A DNA stretch of 9,176 nucleotides from Clostridiales bacterium UBA6330 (GTDB lineage Bacteria > Bacillota > Clostridia > Oscillospirales > CAG-272). Positions 1 through 5,837 of this stretch are shown one piece after another; the stretch's first letter is position 1, and every line of letters begins with the position of its first letter. The translations under genes and the position numbers were made by a program. The DNA lies in assembly GCA_002438075.1 (NCBI GenBank), contig DJSQ01000191.1:1-9176 (forward strand). Direction: 5' to 3'. Under the pieces are notes generated by a model. The model did no database searches. It saw only the letters and a program-made list of their open reading frames with translations, and had not been told where the DNA came from.

Positions 1-51
1 CGGCACCACCGTGTAACGGCGAACGCAAACACCAACCATTGCCGCGGAGTC

Positions 52-203
52 GAACCCCGACGGGGCGCCGGCAGGCGGAATCTCGGCACTCGTGTAGGTC
101 TCACATAAGTGGTCAACAAGTAACATTCGGACTGCTTTTGCATATATCCTGCACCACGCCAACTGTGAAGCTGAACCCCGAGGAGGCACGGGCGGGCGGA
201 ATC
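52..203. repeat. Pair of imperfect direct repeats, 121 bp apart
   Basis: Positions 52-82 and 173-203 align without gaps with only about five or six mismatches. Both begin GAACCCCGA and end GGCGGAATC. The offset is 121 bp, so the copies lie in different frames relative to the window. If each is read in the frame that gives the best match, both encode a similar peptide of the form NP(D/E)xAxAGGI. This could be a decayed duplicated coding tail or a dispersed intergenic repeat. I do not recognise the family. Confidence 0.5.
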
Positions 204-332
204 GCCGATGTTCGGAGACCCAAATCAAGCCGACGGCAACATTTTCTCCGTATTTTCCGCAAGTTTGTCGGTTTTGACGGGTGGTTGCGGCACAAAAAGC
301 GGGTGAATGCGTGTCAAAAACAGTGCAAAGCG

Positions 333-376
333 GCATATTTTGTGCGGAATATCTAAAAAGATGGAAGGAAATATGC
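333..376. repeat. Inverted repeat upstream of the operon promoter
   Basis: GCATATTT at 333-340 is the exact reverse complement of AAATATGC at 369-376. Between them ATCT (351-354) and AGAT (359-362) form a second short stem around AAAA. The element lies about 30 nt upstream of the -35 hexamer. No T-run follows it on the + strand, so it is a poor intrinsic terminator. It may be an operator or simply an AT-rich coincidence. Confidence 0.3.
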
Positions 377-390
377 AAAAATTCTCTGTC

Positions 391-433
391 ATATCGGAAA
401 ATAATGCTTGCAAATCAAACGGTTTTCTGATAT
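391..433. promoter_or_regulatory. Inverted repeat spanning the promoter, candidate operator
   Basis: The left arm 391-401 (ATATCGGAAAA) pairs with the right arm 423-433 (TTTTCTGATAT) at 10 of 11 positions; the exception is a G/T opposition at 396/428. The arm centres are 32 bp apart, close to three helical turns. The right arm overlaps the extended -10 and the -35 lies in the spacer. This geometry suits a dimeric regulator or DNA looping. No known ribosomal-operon repressor with this site comes to mind, so function is an inference. Confidence 0.4.
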
Positions 434-436
434 AAT
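408..436 (+). promoter_or_regulatory. Sigma-A extended -10 promoter of the S10 cluster
   Basis: A -35 box TTGCAA (408-413, four of six consensus bases) is followed by exactly 17 bp and a perfect -10 box TATAAT (431-436), with the extended -10 TG at 428-429. Transcription would begin near 442-444. An A-rich stretch lies just upstream of the -35. This is the best promoter I see in the region before rpsJ and predicts a leader of about 330 nt. The start site is inferred, not measured. Confidence 0.8.
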
Positions 437-442
437 ATAAAG

Positions 443-771
443 GCTTGATATGCGATGAAACGAAAGGTTGCCTCTGCGGGACGCCAAAGAGGGGAATTTT
501 CGTGGAGTATGTCCGTGTAAAACGGGCGAGAGGTATTCACCAAGGCACTCAAAACGCGAACGCGCGTTGGTTTCGGTGTGACTGCTTTTCTCCGGAATTT
601 GTTCCGTCAGATGCTGATGGCGGGGCAAACTCCGTATTTTCAGAGGAAACAGGAAACACACGGGACGGTGTTGAGGAAAATGCCGACCGAGGAAATCGCA
701 GACCGTTCCGAACTCTTTCCTATATTATAGGGCGGGGCGGCAAGTGAAAATCTCAGAAGGAGGCAAACAAA
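443..771 (+). promoter_or_regulatory. Long structured 5' leader of the S10 operon
   Basis: The stretch between the predicted start site and rpsJ contains several stems that can be paired by eye: 471-475/488-492 with an inner 476-478/482-484; 511-516/522-527 with loop GTAAA; 553-558/563-568 with loop AACG; 593-597/602-606; 604-610/614-620 with loop ATG; 661-669/702-710, nine pairs; and 719-723/727-731. The stems 593-606 and 604-620 share bases 604-606 and cannot form together. No T-run marks an intrinsic terminator. Ribosomal protein operons are often controlled through such leaders by one of their own products, such as L4 in Escherichia coli. I do not recognise this leader as a described class. 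An open frame at 445-747 has no ribosome binding site and looks fortuitous. Confidence 0.5.
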
Positions 772-1083
772 ATGGCAATCAAAGAGAAGATCAGAGTCAG
801 ACTCAAGAGCTATGACCACGTTCTGGTTGACACTGCGGCGAAGAAGATCGTCGAGGTTGCAACGAGAAACGGTGCCGAGGTTTCGGGTCCGATTCCGCTG
901 CCTACGGAGAAGGAGATCATCACGATCCTTCGCGCGGTCCACAAGTACAAGGACAGCCGTGAGCAGTTCGAGTACCGCACGCACAAGAGACTGATCGATA
1001 TCGTCAAGCCGTCGCAGAAGGTTGTGGACGCGCTGATGAACATCGAGCTGCCCGCGGGCGTTGAGATCGAAGTGAAGCTGTAA
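772..1083 (+). CDS. rpsJ: 30S ribosomal protein S10 (NusE)
   Basis: S10 is a 30S head protein that also acts as NusE, pairing with NusB in antitermination complexes, notably on rRNA operons. The 103-residue product has the usual family length. It begins MAIKEKIRVRLKSYDH and carries the typical GPIPLPTEK and THKRLIDI segments, the latter on the rRNA-binding loop side, and ends with the conserved AGVEIEV strand. The start is fixed by AAGGAGG at 757-763, eight nt before the ATG. It is the first gene of the cluster, preceded by a long leader and followed by an unusually wide 128-nt gap before rplC. Identification is secure. Confidence 0.98.
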   Translation: MAIKEKIRVRLKSYDHVLVDTAAKKIVEVATRNGAEVSGPIPLPTEKEIITILRAVHKYKDSREQFEYRTHKRLIDIVKPSQKVVDALMNIELPAGVEIEVKL

Positions 1084-1211
1084 TCAAGCGCTTCACGAGG
1101 TCACACAAAGACAACAGCCGAGCTTCGGTTGAGAGTCCGAAGAGTTCGGTAACTTTGTAAGTCATGTTGGCATTTCGGTGTCAACCAATAATTTACAGGA
1201 GGATTTCTGAA
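1084..1211 (+). promoter_or_regulatory. rpsJ-rplC spacer with three tandem hairpins
   Basis: This is the widest gap inside the cluster. Three simple hairpins follow one another: 1115-1121/1125-1131 (seven pairs, one G-U, loop GCT), 1137-1141/1145-1149 (CCGAA/TTCGG, loop GAG) and 1166-1172/1179-1185 (seven pairs, one G-U, loop TTTCGG). The last ends 11 nt before the rplC Shine-Dalgarno (AGGAGG, 1197-1202). No T-run follows any stem. The element could be a protein-binding or RNA-processing site that separates rpsJ expression from the rest. Confidence 0.45.
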
Positions 1212-1841
1212 ATGAAAAAGGGAATGATCGGTAAAAAGATCGGCATGACACAGGTTTTCGATGAAAAAGGAAACGTCATTCCGGTAACGGTTATCGAGGT
1301 TGGCCCGTGCGTCGTTGCACAAAAGAAGACCGTTGAGAAGGATGGCTACAACGCTTTGCAGCTTGGCTTTATGGATGTCAAGAAGAAGCACCTGACCAAA
1401 GCGGATCAGGGTCACTTCGAGAAAGCAGGCGTTCCGATGAAGAAGCATCTCAAGGAGTTCCGTCTGGACGATTGCTCCGCTGAGGTCGGCTCGGTCATCA
1501 CCGTCGATACCTTCGCCGCAGGCGAGAAGGTCGATGTAACAGGTATGACCAAGGGTCGCGGATACAGCGGTGCCGTCAAGCGCTGGAATCACCACACGCT
1601 GTGCTCTACGCACGGTGTCGGTCCGATTCACCGTCAGGTCGGTTCCATGGGTGCAAACTCCACCCCGTCCCGCGTGTACAAGAACAAGAAGATGGCAGGA
1701 CAGTACGGTAACGAACAGGTCACCGTTCAGAACCTGCTGGTTGTGAAGATCGACAGCGAAAAGAACCTGATTGCCGTCAAGGGTGCCATTCCGGGCGCGA
1801 AGGACGGAATCGTGTTCATTCGTGATTCTGTGAAAGCCTGA
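1212..1841 (+). CDS. rplC: 50S ribosomal protein L3
   Basis: L3 is an early assembly protein of the large subunit; it binds 23S rRNA near its 3' end and extends a loop towards the peptidyl transferase centre. The 209-residue product has the usual length. It opens with the family signature GMIGKKIGMTQVF and has the GRGYSGAVKRW segment (116-125) and the central loop around residues 137-167. The start at 1212 is chosen over an in-frame ATG at 1164 because AGGAGG lies at 1197-1202 and because the extra 16 residues match no L3. In the central loop the common GH of MAGHxG reads GQ (MAGQYG, 161-166), a mild departure. rplD begins 20 nt downstream. Confidence 0.97.
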   Translation: MKKGMIGKKIGMTQVFDEKGNVIPVTVIEVGPCVVAQKKTVEKDGYNALQLGFMDVKKKHLTKADQGHFEKAGVPMKKHLKEFRLDDCSAEVGSVITVDTFAAGEKVDVTGMTKGRGYSGAVKRWNHHTLCSTHGVGPIHRQVGSMGANSTPSRVYKNKKMAGQYGNEQVTVQNLLVVKIDSEKNLIAVKGAIPGAKDGIVFIRDSVKA

Positions 1842-1861
1842 GCGGAAGGAGGAAAACAACA

Positions 1862-2578
1862 ATGCCAGTCGTAAAGATCGTGAATATGTCCGGCAAGGAA
1901 GTCGGTGAAATCACGCTGAGTGATAAGCTGTTCGGCGCGGATGTGAACGGCGCTGTTCTCCATGCCGCAGTCAGAGCGTATCTGATGAACCAGAGACAGG
2001 GTACCCAGTCGACCCTGACCCGCACCGAGGTATCGGGCGGCGGAAAGAAGCCGTGGAGACAGAAGGGAACCGGCAGAGCGCGTCAGGGCTCGACCCGTTC
2101 TCCTCAGTGGACGCACGGCGGTGTCGCGCTCGGTCCGAAGCCGAGAGATTACCGTCTCGACCTGAACAAGAAGACCCGTCGACTCGCGCTGTTCTGCGCG
2201 CTGTCCGATAAGGTTGCAAACGGAAGCCTTGTGATCCTTGACAAGCTCGCGGTGGAGAGCGAGAAGCCGTCCACCAAGACCATGGTTGCCATGTTCAAGG
2301 CGCTCGGTTTTGAAAAGACCTACACCAAGACCTACAAGACCATCGCAATCGAGGACGGAAAGCCTGTCTACGGCACTGCCGAGAAGACGGCGACCAAGCC
2401 CGAGAGCGCGCTTGTGGTGCTTGACAATGTGGACAAGAAGGTTATCAAGAGCTGCGACAATATCCCGCAGGTCAAGACGACCCAGTGGAACACGCTCAAC
2501 GTCTATGACGTGCTGAACGCGGAGAAGCTGGTCATGACTGCTGACGCGGTGAAGAAGCTTGAGGAGGTGTACGCATAA
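1862..2578 (+). CDS. rplD: 50S ribosomal protein L4
   Basis: L4 binds 23S rRNA and sends a loop into the wall of the nascent peptide exit tunnel; in gamma-proteobacteria it also represses its own S10 operon. The product has 238 residues, longer than the roughly 205-210 common in Firmicutes. The tunnel loop is clear at about 58-87, with the motifs GGGKKPWRQKGTGRARQG and PQWTHGG. The extra length lies mostly at about 151-182, a Lys/Thr/Tyr-rich segment with KTYTKTYKT between the ALGF and ALVVLD parts of the C-terminal domain. AAGGAGG at 1846-1852 sets the start. The stop codon shares its last base with the rplW ATG (TAATG), implying translational coupling. Confidence 0.97.
   Translation: MPVVKIVNMSGKEVGEITLSDKLFGADVNGAVLHAAVRAYLMNQRQGTQSTLTRTEVSGGGKKPWRQKGTGRARQGSTRSPQWTHGGVALGPKPRDYRLDLNKKTRRLALFCALSDKVANGSLVILDKLAVESEKPSTKTMVAMFKALGFEKTYTKTYKTIAIEDGKPVYGTAEKTATKPESALVVLDNVDKKVIKSCDNIPQVKTTQWNTLNVYDVLNAEKLVMTADAVKKLEEVYA
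2315..2341 (+). repeat. Short 12-bp-period repeat in the rplD insertion
   Basis: AAGACCTACA occurs at 2315-2324 and again at 2327-2336, with a partial third unit AAGACC at 2336-2341. It encodes KTYTKTYKT at the beginning of the extra segment in L4. Replication slippage is a plausible origin for part of the insertion. Confidence 0.5.
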
Positions 2579-2880
2579 TGAAATCGGCACACGATATTAT
2601 CATCAGACCGGTAATTACCGAAGCTGCGATGGATATGCTGCCCGCCAAGAAGTATGTCTTTGAGGTCGCAAGCGATGCAAACAAGGCAGAGATTGCCAAG
2701 GCGGTTGAGGAAGTGTTCGCGGCAAGCAAGATCAAGGTCGCGGCGGTCCGCACCATCAACATGAAGAAGAAGCCCAAGAGACTCGGTGTTCACTCCGGTT
2801 ATACCTCGGAGTGGAAGAAGGCGATCGTTACCCTGACGCCCGATTCCGGCGAGATCGAGTTCTTTGAAGGCCTTAACTAA
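2578..2880 (+). CDS. rplW: 50S ribosomal protein L23
   Basis: L23 sits at the exit of the peptide tunnel and is the docking site for trigger factor and signal recognition particle. The 100-residue product fits the family. It begins MKSAHDIIIRPVITEAAMDM, has the beta-strand KYVFEVASDANKAEI and the FAASKIKVAAVRTINMKKKPKR segment, split here by its flexible loop, and ends in GEIEFFEGLN. Its Shine-Dalgarno (GGAGGT, 2563-2568) lies within the end of rplD and its ATG overlaps the rplD stop by one base, so its translation is probably coupled to L4 synthesis. Identification is secure. Confidence 0.97.
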   Translation: MKSAHDIIIRPVITEAAMDMLPAKKYVFEVASDANKAEIAKAVEEVFAASKIKVAAVRTINMKKKPKRLGVHSGYTSEWKKAIVTLTPDSGEIEFFEGLN

Positions 2881-2898
2881 GAGTAGGAGGGAATAGGA

Positions 2899-3732
2899 AT
2901 GCCTACAGTTAAGTATAAACCCACAACTCCCGGCAGAAGAAATATGACCGTTCCTTCTTTCGAGGAGATCACAAAATTCTCTCCCGAGAAAAGCCTGATC
3001 GTTACCAAGAAGAAGCACGCCGGACGCAACAGCTACGGTCGCATCACCGTTCGTCACAGAGGCGGCGGAAACAAGATTAAGTACCGTATCATCGACTTCA
3101 AGCGCCAGAACGACAAGGCGAACACGGTCGTCGGTATCGAGTACGACCCGAACAGAACCGCGTATATCGCACTGCTTCAGGACACCGAGGGAACCAAGAG
3201 CTATATCATTGCTCCCGAAGGACTGAAGGCGGGCGACGTGATTTACTCGGGCAGCGAAGCCGACATCAAGCCGGGCAACACGCTCCCGATTGCGAACATT
3301 CCGGTCGGTACCGTCATCAACAACATCGAAGTCTACCCGGGCAAGGGCGCACAGCTCGTTCGCTCCGCAGGCGCGATGGCACAGCTGGTTTCCAAGGAAG
3401 CCAACGGCATGGCGCAGGTTCGTCTGCCCTCGGGTGAGGTTCGCTTCATCCGTCTGGATTGCAAGGCGACCATCGGTCAGGTCGGCAACGTTGAGCACGA
3501 CACCGTGAAGGTCGGTAAAGCAGGTAAGACCAGACACAAGGGTATCCGTCCGACCGTCCGCGGCTCGGTCATGAACCCCTGCGATCACCCGCACGGCGGT
3601 GGTGAGGGTAAGTCCCCGATCGGACATCCCGGACCTGTTACGCCTTGGGGTAAGCCTGCTCTGGGTTACAAGACCAGAAACAAGAAGGCGCGCACCAATA
3701 AGTTCATCGTGAAGCGCAGAAACGCTAAATAA
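2899..3732 (+). CDS. rplB: 50S ribosomal protein L2
   Basis: L2 is among the most conserved ribosomal proteins; it is needed for subunit association, tRNA binding and peptidyl transfer. The 277-residue length is typical. The N-terminal part has the PTTPGRRNMTVPSFEEIT start, then HAGRNSYGRITVRHRGGG and KYRIIDFKR. The C-terminal signature NPCDHPHGGGEG, with HPHGGG at about 230-235, includes the conserved histidine near the active centre. The basic tail KTRNKKARTNKFIVKRR is present. AGGAGG at 2885-2890 sets the start, 18 nt after rplW. No anomalies are seen. Confidence 0.98.
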   Translation: MPTVKYKPTTPGRRNMTVPSFEEITKFSPEKSLIVTKKKHAGRNSYGRITVRHRGGGNKIKYRIIDFKRQNDKANTVVGIEYDPNRTAYIALLQDTEGTKSYIIAPEGLKAGDVIYSGSEADIKPGNTLPIANIPVGTVINNIEVYPGKGAQLVRSAGAMAQLVSKEANGMAQVRLPSGEVRFIRLDCKATIGQVGNVEHDTVKVGKAGKTRHKGIRPTVRGSVMNPCDHPHGGGEGKSPIGHPGPVTPWGKPALGYKTRNKKARTNKFIVKRRNAK

Positions 3733-3746
3733 GGAGGGAATATAAC

Positions 3747-4028
3747 ATGAGCAGAAGCCTGAAAAAAGCACCTTATGTTGAGGAGAAGCTCTACAACCGC
3801 ATTTGCGCCATGAACGCAAACGGCGAGAAAAAGGTTCTCAAGACATGGTCGCGTTCGTCCACTATATTCCCGGAATTTGTCGGTCACACCATTGCGGTTC
3901 ACGACGGCAAGAAGCACATTCCGGTGTATATCACGGAAGACATGGTCGGTCACAAGCTCGGTGAGTTTGCGCCCACCCGCACGTTCAAGGGTCATGCCGG
4001 CTCGAAAACGTCCAATAACGGCAACTGA
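3747..4028 (+). CDS. rpsS: 30S ribosomal protein S19
   Basis: S19 forms a complex with S13 in the 30S head and contacts the large subunit and the A and P site tRNAs. The 93-residue product is of normal size. It begins MSRSLKKAPYVEEKL and contains the signature WSRSSTIFPEFVGHTIAVHDG and then KLGEFAPTRTFKGHAG, quoted here in parts. A Shine-Dalgarno AAGGAGG (3731-3737) overlaps the stop of rplB, so the two genes are closely coupled. Identification is secure. Confidence 0.97.
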   Translation: MSRSLKKAPYVEEKLYNRICAMNANGEKKVLKTWSRSSTIFPEFVGHTIAVHDGKKHIPVYITEDMVGHKLGEFAPTRTFKGHAGSKTSNNGN

Positions 4029-4053
4029 TTGCAGAGGGAGGTTCATTTCTTAA

Positions 4054-4389
4054 ATGGAAGCTAAAGCTTATCTGAAATACGCAAGAATTTCCCCCCGCAA
4101 GGTGCAGATCGTCCTCGATCTGATCCGCGGCAAGGATGTTGCCACCGCGATGGGAATTCTGAAGAACACGCCGAAGGCGGCGAGCGAGCTGCTGATTAAG
4201 CTCCTGAACAGCGCCGTCGCAAACGCGGAGAACAATTTCCACATGGATGCCGAGAAACTGTATGTTTCCGAATGCTTCGTTTGCCCGGGCCCCACGCTGA
4301 AGCGGATTATGCCCAGAGCAAAGGGAAGCGCAGACCGCATCCTGAAGCGCACCAGCCACGTGACACTGGCGGTCAAGGAAAAAGACTGA
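4054..4389 (+). CDS. rplV: 50S ribosomal protein L22
   Basis: L22 binds all domains of 23S rRNA and its beta-hairpin lines the exit tunnel opposite L4; changes there are linked to macrolide resistance in other bacteria. The 111-residue product shows YARISPRKVQIVLDLIRGK near the N-terminus and the hairpin motif with PGPTLKRIMPRAKGSADRI towards the C-terminus. I see no insertion or deletion in the hairpin. The Shine-Dalgarno GGGAGG at 4036-4041 lies about 12 nt before the ATG, longer than for most genes here, so initiation may be weaker. Confidence 0.96.
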   Translation: MEAKAYLKYARISPRKVQIVLDLIRGKDVATAMGILKNTPKAASELLIKLLNSAVANAENNFHMDAEKLYVSECFVCPGPTLKRIMPRAKGSADRILKRTSHVTLAVKEKD

Positions 4390-4408
4390 GAGAGGAGGAA
4401 ACAACAGA

Positions 4409-5206
4409 ATGGGTCAGAAGGTCAATCCCCACGGCTTGAGAGTGGGTGTAATCAAAAACTGGGATTCCAGATGGTTTGCAAAGGACGAAGTGTTCGGTGA
4501 TACCCTTGTTTCCGACTACAACGTCAGAAAATACCTGAAAAAGACGCTCTATGACGCAGGTATTTCCAAGATCGAAATCGAGAGAGACGGGCACAGAGTG
4601 CGCGTATTCGTCAACTGCGCAAAGCCGGGCATGGTCATCGGCAAGGGCGGTGTCGAAATCGAAAAGTACCGTTTGCAGCTGGAGAAGATGGTCGGTATGC
4701 CTGTGGCGCTCAACGTTGTTGAGATTCGTCAGCCCGACCTCGATGCACAGCTCGTTGCAGAGAACATTGCAAAGCAGCTCGAGAACCGCGTGGCGTTCCG
4801 CAGAGCCATGAAGATGGCAATCCGCAACACCATGAGACTGGGTGCAAAGGGAATCAAAATCAACTGCGGCGGTCGTCTCGGCGGTGCCGAAATCGCGCGC
4901 AGCGAGCACTATCATGAGGGTACCATTCCGCTTCAGACCCTCAGAGCCGACATCGAGTACGGCTTTGCGGAAGCGGACACCACCTACGGTAAGATCGGCG
5001 TAAAGGTCTGGATCTACAAGGGTGAAATTCTCAATGAGGTCAACCGCCCCGGCAATAACCAGAGACGCGACCGCGACAATCGCGGCGACCGTCGCGGTGA
5101 CCGCCGTGACAACCGCGGACCGAGAGGCGACCGCCGCGACAACCGCGGTCCTCGTCAGAACGGTGACCGCAGAGAGAGAACTCCGAGAGAAGGAGGCGCG
5201 AAGTAA
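4409..5206 (+). CDS. rpsC: 30S ribosomal protein S3 with Arg/Asp/Gly-rich tail
   Basis: S3 lies at the mRNA entry channel of the 30S subunit and helps unwind mRNA. The product begins MGQKVNPHGLRVG and has a type II KH domain with the GKGG loop at 78-81 (PGMVIGKGGVEIEK), followed by the C-terminal domain with GRLGGAEIARSE and ADIEYGFAEADTTYG. The conserved core ends near residue 211 (YKGEIL). Residues 212-265 form a low-complexity tail rich in Arg, Asp, Asn and Gly, including two identical decapeptides GDRRDNRGPR at 230-239 and 240-249. Family members often end near 210-230 residues, so the tail is long. It may bind RNA, but this is inferred from composition. The Shine-Dalgarno is GAGGAGG at 4392-4398. 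Confidence 0.97.
   Translation: MGQKVNPHGLRVGVIKNWDSRWFAKDEVFGDTLVSDYNVRKYLKKTLYDAGISKIEIERDGHRVRVFVNCAKPGMVIGKGGVEIEKYRLQLEKMVGMPVALNVVEIRQPDLDAQLVAENIAKQLENRVAFRRAMKMAIRNTMRLGAKGIKINCGGRLGGAEIARSEHYHEGTIPLQTLRADIEYGFAEADTTYGKIGVKVWIYKGEILNEVNRPGNNQRRDRDNRGDRRGDRRDNRGPRGDRRDNRGPRQNGDRRERTPREGGAK
5096..5155 (+). repeat. Two 30-bp tandem repeats in the rpsC tail
   Basis: Units 5096-5125 and 5126-5155 each encode GDRRDNRGPR. Five of the ten codons differ between units, and every difference is synonymous (GGT/GGC, CGT/CGC, GGA/GGT, CCG/CCT, AGA/CGT). The duplication is therefore not recent, and the peptide has been kept while the DNA diverged. Confidence 0.85.
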
Positions 5207-5208
5207 TT

Positions 5209-5634
5209 ATGTTAATGCCGAAAAGAGTCAAGTTCCGTCGCGTTCAGCGCGGCAGACTGAAGGGTAAGGCGTCGCGCGGAACCACGCTCAGCAACGGTTC
5301 TTACGGACTGGTTGCACTGGAGCCGTCGTGGATTACCAGCAACCAGATTGAGGCTGCCCGTATCGCTATGACGCGTTATATCAAGCGTGGCGGTCAGGTC
5401 TGGATTAAGATCTTCCCCGATAAGCCGATTACCGAGAAGCCGGCGGAAACCCGTATGGGTTCCGGTAAGGGTTCTCCGGAGTACTGGGTCGCCGTTGTGA
5501 AGCCGGGCAGAATCCTGTTCGAGATGGACGGCGTGAGTGAGGATGTGGCAAAGGAAGCAATGCGTCTTGCCGGTCACAAGCTCCCGATTAAAACCAAGTT
5601 CGTTTCCAAGACAACCGAAGCAAAGGAGGGTTAA
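5209..5634 (+). CDS. rplP: 50S ribosomal protein L16
   Basis: L16 organises the A-site region of the large subunit and is needed for late assembly. The 141-residue product has normal length. It begins MLMPKRVKFRR, followed by GLVALEPSWITSNQIEAARIA, quoted in part, and the signature IFPDKPITEKPAETRMGSGK that approaches the A-site tRNA. The start lies 2 nt after the rpsC stop, with AAGGAGG at 5190-5196 inside the end of rpsC, about 12 nt upstream. The second ATG at 5215 is less likely because Firmicutes L16 usually starts MLMPKR. Translation is probably coupled to S3. Confidence 0.97.
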   Translation: MLMPKRVKFRRVQRGRLKGKASRGTTLSNGSYGLVALEPSWITSNQIEAARIAMTRYIKRGGQVWIKIFPDKPITEKPAETRMGSGKGSPEYWVAVVKPGRILFEMDGVSEDVAKEAMRLAGHKLPIKTKFVSKTTEAKEG

Positions 5635-5636
5635 TC

Positions 5637-5834
5637 ATGAAAGCGAAAGAACTCAGAACGATGTCGGCTGAGGCGCTTGAGGCGAAGCTGAAGGAACTGA
5701 AGGCTGAGCTGTTCAACCTGCGCTTCCAGCACGCAATCAATCAGCTTGACAACCCTCACAAGATCACCGAGGTCAAACACGACATTGCCCGCGTGATGAC
5801 GGTTCTTCGGGAAATGAAGAAAGAGGAGGCGTAA
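5637..5834 (+). CDS. rpmC: 50S ribosomal protein L29
   Basis: L29 is a small two-helix protein beside L23 at the tunnel exit. The 65-residue product shows the typical opening KAKELRTMSAEALEAKLKEL, the LFNLRFQHAINQLDNPHKI signature and a C-terminal helix of charged residues. The gene begins 2 nt after the rplP stop and its Shine-Dalgarno AAGGAGG (5623-5629) is within the last codons of rplP. rpsQ follows after 3 nt, so the three genes are translationally coupled. Confidence 0.96.
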   Translation: MKAKELRTMSAEALEAKLKELKAELFNLRFQHAINQLDNPHKITEVKHDIARVMTVLREMKKEEA

Positions 5835-5837
5835 GTC

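Larger units (their letters stand above)
1..390. other. Intergenic region without a supported gene
   Basis: No reading frame here has a convincing start, ribosome binding site and recognisable product. The open frame at 39-356 has no Shine-Dalgarno and resembles no family I know. A stop codon at 14-16 could be the end of an upstream gene, but only four codons are visible. The region is GC-rich to about 240 and AT-rich after about 330. It contains two imperfect direct repeats and a small inverted repeat, listed separately. The fusA/tuf genes that often precede rpsJ are not visible within this stretch. Confidence 0.6.

Noticed and set aside
40..70. A tRNA-like T-arm on the - strand (complement of AGTCGAACCCC)
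   Set aside because: The TTCGA loop is present, but the five-pair T stem, acceptor and anticodon arms cannot be formed.
39..356. A 105-codon open frame upstream of the promoter
   Set aside because: No Shine-Dalgarno, Arg-rich composition typical of GC-rich noncoding frames, and no family match.
445..747. A 100-codon open frame in the S10 leader starting with TTG
   Set aside because: The start lies almost at the predicted transcript 5' end, so there is no room for a Shine-Dalgarno. The peptide resembles nothing I know, and the region is better explained as structured leader RNA.
1164..1211. Upstream in-frame start for rplC
   Set aside because: The 16 extra residues match no L3, the ATG lacks a Shine-Dalgarno, and it would lie just before the third hairpin; 1212 has a strong site.
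443..1211. Intrinsic terminators or attenuators at the leader and spacer hairpins
   Set aside because: None of the stems is followed by a run of T residues on the + strand.
1727..2590. A 287-residue open frame on the - strand opposite rplC and rplD
   Set aside because: Antisense shadow of biased coding sequence with no recognisable product.
2503..3819. A 438-residue open frame on the - strand opposite rplW and rplB
   Set aside because: It lies antisense to two certain ribosomal genes, has no ribosome binding site or family features, and is explained by the codon bias of the + strand genes.
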